DNA of 64,000 bases from contig JAULSN010000002.1 of NCBI GenBank assembly GCA_033439765.1, positions 3,100,001-3,164,000 of the forward strand. The letters are read 5' to 3'. The translations under genes and the position numbers were made by a program. The notes beneath the pieces were generated by a model. The model was not told where the DNA came from and did no database searches. It saw nothing but the letters and a program-made list of their open reading frames with translations. The stretch is from Lasiosphaeria ovina. Its lineage: Eukaryota > Ascomycota > Sordariomycetes > Sordariales > Lasiosphaeriaceae. This document shows, piece by piece, positions 10,498-22,064 of the stretch (position 1 is the first letter of the stretch; each line of letters opens with the position of its first letter).

Positions 10498-11530
10498 CTA
10501 TGGTATATATATCGTACACACAGCATACAGCATAATAACGGCAGGCAACCAACCCATCCAGTCCCTTGGTCTCGTCTTTTGCTTCGTGCCTGCCCGGGAA
10601 GATGGGCAGAGGTATGGAGACGAGGCAGAGAGAGAGAGAGATGTATAGAGAAGATATAAGGGTTTCGGAGGGGAAAGGAAGGCGTACACACACGCCATAC
10701 ACAACAGATACACTCTCCCCCATAACCTACTATACAAACCCCAGGGTAGGCAGGAGAAATAAAAAAATGCATGCATCTAGACGACCCATCCAAAAAAAAT
10801 TACCCACCCCTTAGAAAACATGTCCAAATGAGAAGACGACACAAGAAGCAGCAAAAAAGAAAAGAGAAAGCAACATATAACAACGTTTGTCATGGTAATG
10901 GCTCCCCCGCCCCGCTCGCCATATCCCATCCCGCCCATTACCAGTTATTTTTTTTCATGACTCTCCCTGTTATAGTACTAGAACAGATTGGAACAATAAA
11001 AAGATCGCATATTTCGCCCCCGTCCCAAAAAATATAAAACAGGAAACATAAAAACCGAATAAGAAAGAACAAAACAAAACCAGAAATACCCCTAAGCCCA
11101 GCCTTAAACCACAAGCGTTTGTGTGTGTGTGGTGTGTGTAGTAAAGCTCGCCCTGTTTCTTCCTGCTCTTCGCCCCTTTCCAGCCCAGCCCCCATCCATC
11201 ATTGCCCATGTCATTCATCCGATCTAGCACTGGGGAGGAAAAGAGACAGAAATGTTTCCCCAAAGGTCCCCGGGACGCCGAGCCATGCAACTTCGTGGTG
11301 GTGGTAGTGGTGATGGTGGTCGTGGTTGGTGTAAATATACAAACTCTCGTCTGTTCATGGCGGGGAGCCGGTGAAGGGCAAGAGTGCCAGATATAAATAA
11401 GAAAAAGAGGTTGAAATGCATATGCCCCCTTCCCCATCTCTCCAAAGCCGAGCGTGGGAATAAAATCAAAAGCGTTCGCGAAAACCCCCCGCGTGGGGAG
11501 AGAATATGTGCCCAGGCTCTCGTCCTCATA
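9569..11530. other. Long convergent intergenic region (2 kb)
   Basis: This is the 3' flank of RPS3 and of the NIPA-type transporter. It holds a tetranucleotide (AGGC)n array, a short GA tract near 10,627-10,640, an A-rich stretch at 10,760-10,880 and a GGTGGT run at 11,296-11,330. The overlapping frames on both strands across these simple repeats encode low-complexity peptides and are not genes in my judgement. No RNA gene was recognised. Confidence 0.55.
10463..10498 (+). repeat. (AGGC)9 microsatellite
   Basis: Nine uninterrupted AGGC units, with a further partial unit upstream at 10,450-10,456. A perfect tetranucleotide array of this length is likely to vary in length between strains. Confidence 0.95.
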
Positions 11531-13245
11531 TCACCTATCCCCCGGTTTCCTTGTTTGCAGTTCTATCGGCTCGTTGAACGCCTTGGCGGCGACGTGATTC
11601 CCGTTCGCAGTGCCGTTGGGTTGTGGGTTGGTGGGCATCATTGGCGACCGCGGATCGTCCTCGTCAGTGTCTTCGGCGAGATCTGTGAGGCCGAAGCCGG
11701 CAGCCTCCTCCTCGTCGTAAGCCCTAATCAGACCGTCGCGGTCGCCCCCGCGGTTACTCCCGATGCTCATGCGGCCCAGAGACCGCCGTGCTTCCATACT
11801 CATGCGCGTCTGAAGGCTCGAGATCATGTCAGTCCCCGTCGAGTCGCCACCATTGCGCCGAGCAAGTGACTTAGTGCCGTGTGGATCGTAGCGGCTGAGA
11901 TTCAACAGGTAGACCCCAGTGAAGGTGACCAAGAAACCGCAGAGCAGAGAGAGCGTAGTGACGACATCAGAGGTGTTGAAGCCGCCAAAGAGGATGAAAG
12001 AAGCGCATAAAGTTGCCGTCGTGAATGTAACATAGTACAGAGGATTCACACTGTCGGAGGAAATTAGCACTCACACAATCCGAAGAATTTTGGCTTGAAC
12101 CTACATGTTGGTGGGGAATTGGCTGAGCGCTTTGTTGAAGTAGTTCATTTGCGTCAAAATGCACACAATGGTGACAATCATGAAGACGTAGGTCGATGGG
12201 TGGGTGAATTGGTTGTTGCCAGCAAATGTCAATTTCAAGGCGATTCCGAATGCCTTGACAGCCATGACCGAAACGGAGCCCACGGTAGAGCAAATGCTCA
12301 CGTAGATGAGTGGGTTTTTCCTGCCATGAAGGGGCGCAACCCTGTAGATCATGATGGCCGCGAACACGCAGACAAAGAGCGAATAGAGCAGGAACCCTGT
12401 ACCTGGGTTAGCAAACGATACGGGACCCAAGGTCTCTTGAAACCCGACGTACCTGGTTGGATGGCGAGGTTGAGAATCTGATCAATGGTCTCGATCGGCT
12501 CATCGGGGGGAGCATGCAGAACAATGATGACGGCTCCGATCAAGCAAATGGCGCTCCCCAGCCTTCCCAACGTCCCCAGCTCTTCATCGAGGAAGTAAGA
12601 CCCCAGCACGGCTCCAACTAATACTGCCAGAGCGCCGAGGGGAGTGACGAGGATGGCCGGCGCGAAGGCATATGCTCCAAAGTTGAAAACCTCTCCGATC
12701 ACCACTGTATGTTGCAGTCAGCATCTTCAATCCTCCAATCGGTGTTCTTGTCGAGGGGGTTGGGGTGTGGGGAGACTTCGTACAGCAAGTAATACCCGAC
12801 CACCATAGCGGGTTCTTGAGGTAGACGAAGCCATCGCCTTCAAAGCCAAGTCTTTCCTCTGCTTGAATTAATCCCTAGAAAAGAGAGAGAAGTCCGTGTC
12901 AGCGCGGTCCGATCGTTTTGACGACGTGCGGGCGCCGGCGGCCGCTCCCGAAGTGCAGGGGGGACGGACACAGGGCGCCCTGTGTTCGGCGGGTGAAAAC
13001 ACACCTTTTTTGTAATCACAAAACTGGTTCCTGTGACGAGTCAGCGGCGAGATTCTGGGGTGTAGGGCGGAGAGAGAACACGGAAAAGCTAGAAGAGAGC
13101 GCGCATACCGATTGCTATACCCGAGGTCATGGCCAGCGCCAGACCGATATATCTGTCCAGCCGCCCAGGTCAGCAAATGCGCGCCGGTCAGGGGGGGGGG
13201 TGCAGAACAATAAGGGTAGGACCCTTACTTCTCTTCCAGCATCAT
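11531..13245 (-). CDS. NIPA-type magnesium transporter (DUF803 family)
   Basis: This is a multi-pass membrane protein of the NIPA family, which transports Mg2+ in animals. Seven exons on the minus strand: 13245-13229, 13152-13109, 13030-13005, 12874-12784, 12704-12453, 12402-12105 and 12050-11531; 1248 nt, 415 aa. The reconstructed start MMLEEKYIGLALAMTSGIA and the following TSFVITKKGLIQAEE are family-typical, as are GEVFNFGAYAFAPAILVTPL and LGSYFLDEELG. The hydrophobic spans are consistent with about nine membrane helices, and the last ~130 residues form a polar, acidic cytosolic tail (AGFGLTDLAEDTDEDDP). The first coding exon is only 17 nt and the third only 26 nt, so automatic gene models may miss them. 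A second in-frame ATG follows the first at once. Substrate is inferred from the family. Confidence 0.9.
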
Positions 13246-15663
13246 CTTGTAGCTAAACGAGTGCGGTGGCAGCAGATGCGCTGCCGGACACCGAAATCGA
13301 CGGCCTTAGAACGGCGTTTGGGGTGGAGGGTCGGCAGTGGCAGTCGGTCGTGCCGCTCGAGTCTGGCGAGATCGATCGCAGAGAATGACACCTTGCGAGG
13401 GTCAGGATTCAGGCCCGCCAGCGGCACATTCGCGCTGCCGGTCGTGGCTCTGGCTCTGGAGGCAAAGCTTTGGGCGCTCGGTTGGAATGAGCCGAGCGTC
13501 GTGCGTCGTGGTCGTTGTCGTCGTGTGTTGTGCTCGTGATGCTCGCGCGCAAATGGGTTGCCCGGTCGTGGAGGGTTGTTGAGGATGACGGGTCCGTAGG
13601 TTTGTTTGGCGCACGACGGAATGTGAGCTTTTGGCCCTTCAGGTACAGTACCGTACTGGTAGGAATTGGTTTCACTCGAAGCCCCCTGCTGGTGGTGCGA
13701 GAAAGTCTGGGGACACTGGACGGCGTTTCAAAAATTCAACCTTGGAGAACCCCCTGTCCGAGGTACATACCTTACCGACCCGTGCCCGCTGCCCGCTGCC
13801 CGCCCAGACTTTCCTTTCCATAAGACGGGTGGCAGGGCGGCTCCACAACGGTCCCCACAATAGTATCCCTTACTATGTACGCAGGGAGAAACAGGCTGGA
13901 CCTTCACTTTCATCTGAACTTGGCCAGTGCGCGAGTAGTATGATCACGGGCTGCGTTTTGGCAGTATGCGCGGAGCCTGTTGGAGTCTTTCGGTAGTGTG
14001 CGCGCGCGCTGTAGCTTCCTCGGCTTATTAAGGGACCACGTATCCTTTTCTGTTTTGACGTGGTTTGGGTGGGCTCAGCGCTCACTCGTTCACTCCACTC
14101 CTCTGTGGAAATACTCCGTTTGCTGACGACGCCTAATTCCCTAACTCGAAGTTTCGAAGCCAGAGCGTGATTTACGGAGCATCCGTGTGGGCCACGCACG
14201 GAAATCAAAGACGGGATTCCCAGGGATGGACAGGTGTCGGGATTCCGGAATATGTCCGGCACAGCAATCCAGAACTCCGGATACTAAGTACACTATTTCG
14301 GGGTGGAAGAACAACTCTTCTATCAAAAAAACATTTTCATTAGGGGCTTTTTTAAGGAGATGATACGCCGATTTCTCATGCCCCTTTTCTTTCTCGAAGG
14401 CTGCCGGTTCCCACCCTTGGATTGCCTCGGCTGTCGTGAATGCCCACGTGTACTGTACTGGGTACCGTACAAAGATACTACCTTTGGCTAGTGCAAGCAG
14501 TAATAAAATGCTGCGCCAGCCAGCTGAATTCCGTACGTACCTGAGTTTTGGGTTTGTCGACCAGCCATCCAGGCCTGAAAACTGTGTGTGGCGGAGCAGT
14601 TTCTAGTGGGACCACGGCGACGAATATCCAGCTGCCAAGGGGGGCTGCCAAGGACAGCACGTCTCGTCTCGTATTGTTAATTCCCGTAATCGCTCGTTCC
14701 CGTGAGACATTGGCGTGAGACTACAATCCAATTCGCCCTTACGAACGACACAACTTAACAGCACCCAAATTTCAGCAAGAGTACAATAATCAAACAATTA
14801 CTTGCTAAACTCGCCCTCGGGACGCCGCCCGTCTACGGGTATCAAAGCCTTCCGTATTTTGCCCATTCGCCCATTCGCCCATGAATCCCATACTCTTCGA
14901 AAGCTCGGGAACCATAAAACAATGCCGCAGACAACCGAGATCAAGGACCTCCAATGGTCCTGACTGCGATTGCTTTGTTCCCTGCAGGTTAGAGGCCAAA
15001 TAATGGGCAGAAGAAGAGAAGATGAAAGAAAATAGGAAAATAAGAAAAAGAAAACCAGGTAAAAAGTATCCGACAAGCTCCCAAAGACTCCGTGGTCTCT
15101 TCCGAACCGCTTCAGAAATCATAAAAACCAGGTTAGACTCCTTGAACATTTTCGAGGCCACCATTCCCAAACTCCCAGATATTAATAGGTGTGAGATGCT
15201 CGTCGTCCTGTCTTGGGGGCGTGCTGTGAATCTCCTAGACACGACCAAAGTCGGTCGATAGACCGGCCCAGGGCAGGCCCGTAGTTGGAGTTTGTGCTCG
15301 ATGCACTTGAAAGATGTTGCCTGGAAGACCCCGGTTTTAATTCGACACACGTTTCCAGGTCCTGTGGGATTTTGCAGTCGGCCCATCGGTTTGCAATTAT
15401 GACCTACCTCTCCTGAGCCGTTATGCTGCTGCCGGTGTTGTTCCCGGCGTTCATTGTTAATGGGGAAAGACGGGGAAGATGGATTGAGTTTGGGAAAGGG
15501 GGAGGGGGGACGAATGGAAACACGGTTAGCTGATAGGTAGTATGCGGTTGAGCTACAACCGCCCTGGAGTAGACCAGGAACAACGGGGACGTGAGGAAAG
15601 GGGGAAGGGGGACCAGGTTAAGCCAACGCTTAGATCCGTTGACGCTTGTGAGCTGCCTTTCGG
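13246..15663. other. Intergenic region upstream of the NIPA gene
   Basis: The promoter of the NIPA-type gene lies at the left end. At 13,330-13,560 GC-rich sequence gives overlapping frames on both strands without protein features. The rest (13,900-15,600) is mixed in composition with no gene recognised. An open frame on the minus strand at 15,404-15,697 probably overlaps the 3' end of the acidic-protein gene and would be used only if that gene has a terminal intron. Confidence 0.5.
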
Positions 15664-18321
15664 TTAGCATACTTCGACATATCGCAGAAGTAACCATTCC
15701 ATACCGGACTCGTCAGCGAGGCCCTCGGCACCGTCAAGTCTACTTCTCTTGACTGAAAGACTCGATGGAGTCAAGGCGGGCGACGGTTCATTTGGCTCGA
15801 CACTCTCCTCGTCTCCATCGTTCTCCCAATCAATCTCGTCGTTCGCAGTCCCATGAGCCTGGTCCCATTCATCATGAGTGTCCTCCCCGAGTATGAAAGA
15901 CTCAGTTGCGAGATCGTTCTCGTCGTAGTCGATCTCATCGCCATTAATTGTGGAAGTTGCGCTAGTATGAGCGTTCTCTGTTGCCTTATAGTCACCTGTA
16001 TACTCATCGTATTCGCCGCCGGATTGCTCGTGAGGGTGGTTGTGTCGAGTAAAAGCGTCTTCGACATCTGAAAAGTCTTCATCAGTATTGGACGACAAGT
16101 AACTGTCGAAATCTGAGATTTGGCGCAGATGAAGTCGGTAAAACAGGCCGCAATGGGCCGTGTAGGCGTTTTGCCGGCATCCCAGAGAGACTAATTCTGG
16201 AGGTGACTGAATCTGCAACGACGCTTGCACGATTCTGGATTGCGCTACCAGAGGTTGCAGCTTTGCTTCTGGCATCGAACACTCTCGATGTTGCTCGAAA
16301 CAAGGAGTCATTTGGGGGCTCGAGTTCAACAGGAGAGGTAAACTTTGACCCGACGCACTAGCGTCGTCTCCTGTTGTGATGCCAGCCTCTGGTTTTCCAC
16401 CACTCGCAGTCTCGACCCGAGAAACAGTTCGCGCTTTTTTGGCAGCTGAAGAAAATGGCTCGTAGTCGTCTTCGGAATAGTCGATTTCGTCCATGAAAGT
16501 GTCTTCAGACTTGAGTCTCTTTATGGCTGGCTGGCTTGCCGAAGCCAATGCCTTGCGTTTCTCGCCGGGTTGGTGGGTATGAGAAGCACCATCTTCATCG
16601 TCCGAGTAGTCGACAAAAAAACCGTCGTCGTCAAAGAATACACTTGAAGACTTCTTCGCTGGATACTTGCTCGCCAGGGGGGCACACTCCGTCGAAGAAA
16701 TGAAATAGGGGGTATTACCATGCGAGTTTTCCCCTAGAATGCTTCCGCCCTCCTTGGAAGCCGCCGTCAACTGATCTGTAATGCCTCCAACCTCGTCTCC
16801 AAGCTGGTTAAGACCGTGTTCTCCAAAGGGCTGTTCGGTGAAATCAAGCAGCAAATCATTGTCATGTGAGGCCTGCTCAGGCGCGTCGTTGTCGTCGAAT
16901 TGGCCAGCGACATCCACCTCGAGCTCCGCAAAGCCTTCCCCTCCCTGAAGCCCAAGAGTGCCTGCTTCAAAGCCGTATTCGTCTCCAAATTCATCGGCGG
17001 GAGACTCAGGGTTGGCAGCGGATTCGGGATGGTTATCACCGGATTCGCCTTCGTTTGCCACCAGAGCAACCTTCGCCGCACCACCAATGTCGTGGGTAGC
17101 AGAGGTGTCTGCTTCAAGGCCGTATTCGTCTGTATGCGACTCATCAGATCCTTCGTCATAGACCTGCTCCTGGGTTTCGATTTCGGCGGATTGTCTTTCG
17201 TCTAACCCTTGAGATAGTCCTTGAGGGACCTCAGACTCAGCAATCGACTGCGAGACAGCCCCCTCGATACCTGCATCCTCCAGAAGCCGGAGAAAACGCT
17301 CTTCACAGTCTGGCCGTGAGGATAAACGAAGCACCAGGGGTTGTGACTCGATGGCTTCAATGTCAACGAGTGCAGTATGACAATCGACTATCTCACGGAA
17401 GGTCCGTGTCAAGAACTTGGGACGCGATTTTTCCCCAAATTCGAGGTTCAGAGAATCGATCCGCACCAAGAGCTCATCGAGGGGAGATATATCGTCCCCA
17501 AGGACATCACGGATCGAGTTGAGAAATCCGGACAATGGGCCGTCTAACTCTTCAAAATCCGATAGAAAATACGAATCAGGGTCGTCGTTGGGAGAGCCAA
17601 ACAATGAGTAGCGACATTCATTGTACAATACTTCCACAACCGGGAATGGATGAGAGAACTCAAGCATATCCGCGGCATCTTGGTCAAGCTCATCAACCCC
17701 AGAGACTGGGTTTATGCTGGCACCGGATAAGGATGACTTTCGAGTAGCGTCACCATTCGAGTTTTGAGGATCCACACTCTCCTCCTCCTGAGGACTCTCA
17801 AACGTGCGAGGCAAGGATGTAACCCTGGTGTGCTCGGGAACATTCTGATCTTGGGCCTCTGGTGCCTCTGGGTTTGCTTCAAATGATTGGGCGCTGTTGT
17901 CGAGAGCCTCCGGGAATGACTCGGTGTGCTCTTCGGATTTACCCATAGAAACTCCCAGGTCTAGGGTAGAAGAACCTCCACCGCCAGCGACAGAGACATC
18001 GGGCTCGGGCTCGGGCTCGGGCTCGGTCGCGGTGGGCTCTTCATCATCGTAACTGATTTCGTCACGGTATCCTGTAGAGATCTCTTTGGTGGCAGCTCGC
18101 ACTTCGTCATCGTCATAGCCGATCTCGAAATCGATGGGGACATCCGCGGAATCCCCAATATTGGCCTCGGTGGAAACATTCTCTGTTTCAAAAACTCCGT
18201 CTAGCTGGAAGTCGAATTCATCGACTTCGACATCGGCTGCGTCGATGGTCGCGTCGAGGGTCGTGTCATAGTCCTCTTGAGCGAGGAATCCCTCTTCCAC
18301 AAAAACCTCAGTTTGCTCCAT
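15664..18321 (-). CDS. Highly acidic uncharacterised nuclear-type protein with repeated E-I-x-Y motifs
   Basis: I cannot name a function; the protein resembles the acidic ascomycete-specific proteins of unknown function. I chose the start MEQTEVFVEEGF at 18321 (885 aa) rather than the in-frame Met at 18429, because the extra 36 residues look like leader sequence. Asp/Glu-rich segments carry a recurring motif: EIGYDDDE, EISYDDEE, FVDYSDDE, EIDYSEDD, EIDYDEND and EIDWENDGD. A more ordered region around PVVEVLYNECRYSLFG and LRLSSRPDCEERFLRLLED may be the conserved fold. KRKALASASQPAIKRLK could be a nuclear localisation signal. The stretch at 16,100-16,330 is less acidic and might be a retained intron. 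The C-terminus is unsettled: a GTATGG or GTTACT donor at 15,700 with TGCTAAC just downstream suggests a terminal intron. Confidence 0.75.
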   Translation of the reverse strand: MEQTEVFVEEGFLAQEDYDTTLDATIDAADVEVDEFDFQLDGVFETENVSTEANIGDSADVPIDFEIGYDDDEVRAATKEISTGYRDEISYDDEEPTATEPEPEPEPDVSVAGGGGSSTLDLGVSMGKSEEHTESFPEALDNSAQSFEANPEAPEAQDQNVPEHTRVTSLPRTFESPQEEESVDPQNSNGDATRKSSLSGASINPVSGVDELDQDAADMLEFSHPFPVVEVLYNECRYSLFGSPNDDPDSYFLSDFEELDGPLSGFLNSIRDVLGDDISPLDELLVRIDSLNLEFGEKSRPKFLTRTFREIVDCHTALVDIEAIESQPLVLRLSSRPDCEERFLRLLEDAGIEGAVSQSIAESEVPQGLSQGLDERQSAEIETQEQVYDEGSDESHTDEYGLEADTSATHDIGGAAKVALVANEGESGDNHPESAANPESPADEFGDEYGFEAGTLGLQGGEGFAELEVDVAGQFDDNDAPEQASHDNDLLLDFTEQPFGEHGLNQLGDEVGGITDQLTAASKEGGSILGENSHGNTPYFISSTECAPLASKYPAKKSSSVFFDDDGFFVDYSDDEDGASHTHQPGEKRKALASASQPAIKRLKSEDTFMDEIDYSEDDYEPFSSAAKKARTVSRVETASGGKPEAGITTGDDASASGQSLPLLLNSSPQMTPCFEQHRECSMPEAKLQPLVAQSRIVQASLQIQSPPELVSLGCRQNAYTAHCGLFYRLHLRQISDFDSYLSSNTDEDFSDVEDAFTRHNHPHEQSGGEYDEYTGDYKATENAHTSATSTINGDEIDYDENDLATESFILGEDTHDEWDQAHGTANDEIDWENDGDEESVEPNEPSPALTPSSLSVKRSRLDGAEGLADESGMEWLLLRYVEVC

Positions 18322-19373
18322 CTCTCCCAAGTCTGACCAAAAATGAGAGAGAAGTGACAAATTTCTAAGGGATAAGTGGGAAACCGAAATCTTCCAAATG
18401 CAATCTAGTTCCCAAGTCTCGTTTGGCACATGTTTTGGGAACTAGAGCAGGCTAATGGGCGTTGAAGTGAATGAAATGTGAAGTTAATTCACGCGGATTG
18501 CAGGGATTTGATGCTGTGCTCAGAGTAAGGTAAGGAAGGAACTAGGTTATGGAGGGTGACCAGGTTGCGAAAAGATGTTTTCGGCAGATGGGCTGATGCT
18601 GGCGGGATGCACAGCTGGCGGGCGTACTACAGCCAAAGCGGAAGCGTCGACGAGCTTCGAGGCCAGGTGCCGAAAATAGAGGTGCGTTGAAACGCGTTAG
18701 TATCGCGTTACGCAATAGAGTCAGACCAGGTTTTTTTAAGAATGCCTCGCAGGTGGTCGACACGAAAGATGCTCGCCTCGCAGGTCAAGTCGTCAGATCA
18801 GATCGACAAATGCCGTGCGGTCGAGGTCTAGTGTGACTGAATAAAAGAGGTCGCGTCGCATGCAGGGGAAATAGTGAGGATTCGGGGGGTGTTGAAGAAG
18901 GATCCGTGAGCGATGTCCGGGAAATGTCTGAAATGACTGTTCGCGGCGGGAAGGTAGGTTAGGTTGTAGGTTGTTGTTTCGTGAAGGAGAGCTGCCAACG
19001 GAAGGAGGTGCGGGCTAAAAAGAACAGTTGACCGAGTTGACGGCAGGTCAAGGTCCGTTTTGAGCCTAGCGCCTAATGGACCGGGGTGCTGTTGATGTGG
19101 GGTGGGGTAGGGAACCAGGTACCAGGTGCTACCCTGGGATTGCCAGCTGGCAGGCACTCCCTGGGCCGACATGCCACATCAACCACAGCACAGCACAGCA
19201 CGGGGCAGCGCCGCACCGCCTGTGGTTCATTTCAATTACAGCCCGCCCGCTTTGACGAACCGAAGTGAACAATTGGAAGCTTAGGTTGCGCTCCCAAGTC
19301 AAACCTTCTGCCCACGAACTACTCCAGGCCCTTTCTCCGAGCGCAGGCCCGGCGACCGACTGCTGCTATCAAG
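18322..19373. promoter_or_regulatory. Divergent promoter region, acidic protein / coatomer delta
   Basis: This is a 1.05 kb gap between two divergent starts, so it should contain both promoters. No gene-like open frame was seen. A short CAGCA tandem lies at 19,187-19,201. Confidence 0.5.
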
Positions 19374-21225
19374 ATGGTAACAGATTCCCCCCCTGGCCCA
19401 GGCCATTCCTTGCCTAGGGATGCGCACACGATGGGATGGGCGACTGACTGGCACGACTGACTGACGCTGACACGCTGCTTGCCCGCCAACCCCTAGGTTA
19501 TCCTCGCTGCGTCCATCTGCACCCGGGGCGGCAAGGCCGTCCTGGCCCGGGCATTCCACGACATCAAGCGGACGCGCATCGAGGCGCTCCTCGCCTCCTT
19601 CCCCAAGGCGGCAGACTCGGGGACACAGCACACAACCGTCGAGCAGGACAATGTTCGATTCGTCTACCAGCCCCTGGACGAGCTCTACATGGTGCTCATC
19701 ACCAACAAGCAGTCCAACATCCTCCAGGACATTGACTCGCTCCACCTGTTTGCCCAGGTGGTGAGCAGCATTTGCAAGAGCTTGGAAGAGCGCGAGATTC
19801 TCAAAAATGCCTACGAGCTCCTCAGTGCCTTTGACGAGCTAGTCACGCTCGGGTACCGGGAGAACCTCTCCATCAGCCATATCAAGACGTTCCTGGAGAT
19901 GGAGAGCCACGAGGAGCGCATCCAAGAGATTATTGCTCGGGTATGTTATCTGCGTCTGCGCTCCTACTCCTACTGGCTGCGGACGGCCCGCTGACGCACA
20001 GCAGAACAAGGAGCTTGAGGCCACCGAAGAGCGCAAGAGAAAGGCCAAGCAGTTGGAAATGCAACGCAAGGAGACGTTGAGAAGCGGCCGCGGCGGCATG
20101 CCTCGGACGCCCGTATACCCAACATACACGCCCCCAGTTCGCCCACAAGTTACCGAGACCTTTGACAGCTACGAGGCCGAGAAGAACAAGTCCAAGTACG
20201 TCGGTGCCTTGCCTTGAGAGTTTGTTTACTGGAGCAAGCTAACAGTCAACCAGGTACGTCGCGCTCAAGGGCAAGGGTATGCAGCTGGGCAAGAAGTCCA
20301 AGACAGCAGACATGTTTGAGCGCGTGCGGGGGGAGCTTGGTCACGAAGCGGAAGAAGCTCCTCTTGTGCCTGTTGCTGCCCCGGTAACTGTCGCCGAGCC
20401 TGCCGCCGCGCCGCGGGCGTCGACCACATTAGACCGCGATGCGATCCATGTAACCATCAACGAAGCCATTACCGCCAAGCTGTCGAGGGAAGGCGGGCTC
20501 AACTCGTTTTCCATCAGCGGAGACCTGACGCTGCGCGTCACCGATCCTTCGCTCACTAAGATTAAGCTCAAGCTCAACGCGACGCCGTCGCATGGCGCCC
20601 AGTTCCGAACCCACCCCAACGTCGACAAGAACGTGTTCAACACTACCAAGGGCATCCAGATGGCAAACCAATCAAAAGGATTCCCGGTCAACAATGCCGT
20701 GGGCGTTCTCCGTTGGCGAGCCACGCTCAAGGCGGACGACACAAGCGCCTTGCCCATCACGTTCACCGTCTGGGTTAACAAGGGCGCCGAGGGCAACTGC
20801 ACATTGACGATAGAGTACGAGCTGATGGGCGGGGACGTCTTAAAAGACGTCAGCGTCGTTATCCCGTTCTCAACAGCAGAGCCTACGGTTTCGAGCTTTG
20901 ATGCCGCGTATGAAGTCTCCGGGGACAGCCTGGAGTGGTCGATTGGCACAGTGAGCGACGAGAACCCCAGCGGTGCCTTCGAATTCGAGGCGCAGACAGA
21001 CGACGAGAATGAATTCTTCCCGATGCACGTTCGCTTTTCAAAGGCGTCGCCATTTGTGGATGTGGATGTAAGTCTTTGTGCCAAACATCCCATGCTTTGT
21101 TTTAGTCTTGCACAGGCGGCTAACCTATATGCCAGGTCCAATCTATAACATTGACCGAGATGAACGAGGAGGTGACCTTTTCCAAGGAGATTAAGTCGGT
21201 AGCAGAGTCGTTTGTAATCGAGTAG
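19374..21225 (+). CDS. RET2: Coatomer subunit delta (COPI)
   Basis: Delta-COP is part of the COPI coat that drives retrograde Golgi-to-ER transport. Five exons: 19374-19376, 19497-19940, 20005-20195, 20254-21067 and 21136-21225; 1542 nt, 513 aa, the usual fungal length. The first coding exon is the ATG alone; the next begins VILAASICTRGGKAVLARAF, the delta-COP longin domain. Then come the helical linker (NKELEATEERKRKAKQLEMQ), the GKGMQLGKK block, and a C-terminal mu-homology domain from about residue 265 (HVTINEAITAKLSREG, FRTHPNVDKNVF, FPVNNAVGVLRWR). The end VTFSKEIKSVAESFVIE is typical. The exon 3/4 junction uses one of two identical GTACGTCG strings, one as donor and one as exon start. 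Identification is secure. Confidence 0.97.
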
Positions 21226-22064
21226 AAAGTATATGACGGGCGTATCAGGGGCAGAACAAAAAAGAGGAATGAGAAAAAACTCCCCGAGACGGCTGAGCTC
21301 GGGGAATTTTCGGTTACGAGGGCAAGACGCAAGACGATATGGCATAAATGTAGACATTGCACCGAGAGCCGTGCCCGTTTTCTATCCAGATCTGCCCGTG
21401 CTATCTATAATCGAGCAGGCTTGTTACTTTGACTGCAGTGTCTCGCTGCTATCCTCTGGACGTACAGTGTATACACACTGTATCATCCCGATTTACACAA
21501 ACAGCATCCAAAGACTTTCGGACGACTTGAATTCTGGGTCTTTTGAAGCCCTCTGAAACAACGATTGGCTCTTTGGGTCTCTGTTCGAAGCTTAAGCTAT
21601 ATATCTTCTTAAATCTCGATGTAGGTAATAGGGCTAGACTTGTAGATGTGTTTATAAGGGAACGCCGTACTGTGCGAGCGCAGTCGCGCTCTGCCTCAGC
21701 CGGGCCCAGTGGCACTGTACCGTGTCTAATGGCCTGCACGATGCTTTCGTTGCCAGCAAGAACGACCCAGGGCAAGAACCCGGGACCGTGAGCTTTAAGT
21801 AGTTGCGACAGGAAAGGAAGGAAGAAACGGCAACCTAAATCGCCCAGCCCAGCCCAGCCCAGCCCAGCCCAGCTCAAGTTTCCATCCCTTAAGTGATTAG
21901 GACGCCGGTCCTCAGGCAAAGACTGTGGCTACTACGCACGCGCGTAACAAGCCCGGCTATAAGCCGTGAGGGTGTAACAACACTACAAGATTCGGCATCA
22001 GAGACGCGGCGTATCATCTCTCTTGTAGTAGAACAGAAGAGAGAACACAAAAAAACCTACAAAA
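21226..22064. other. Intergenic region between coatomer delta and APC4
   Basis: This is the 3' flank of RET2 and the promoter of APC4, which are in tandem. Just after the RET2 stop an imperfect inverted sequence (CTCCCCGAG / CTCGGGGAA, 21,281-21,307) could form a hairpin. A CCCAG pentamer array is listed separately. No gene seen. Confidence 0.5.
21843..21872 (+). repeat. (CCCAG)6 tandem repeat
   Basis: Six perfect CCCAG units about 190 bp before the APC4 start codon. It lies in the presumed promoter or 5' UTR. Confidence 0.95.

Noticed and set aside
10344..10793. Overlapping minus-strand frames of 92-149 codons
   Set aside because: They translate the AGGC microsatellite and neighbouring GA-rich DNA (LPACLPACLP-type peptide) in several frames at once.
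15404..15697. 97-codon minus-strand frame overlapping the acidic-protein 3' end
   Set aside because: The peptide is low in complexity with no features; at most part of a terminal exon of the acidic-protein gene.
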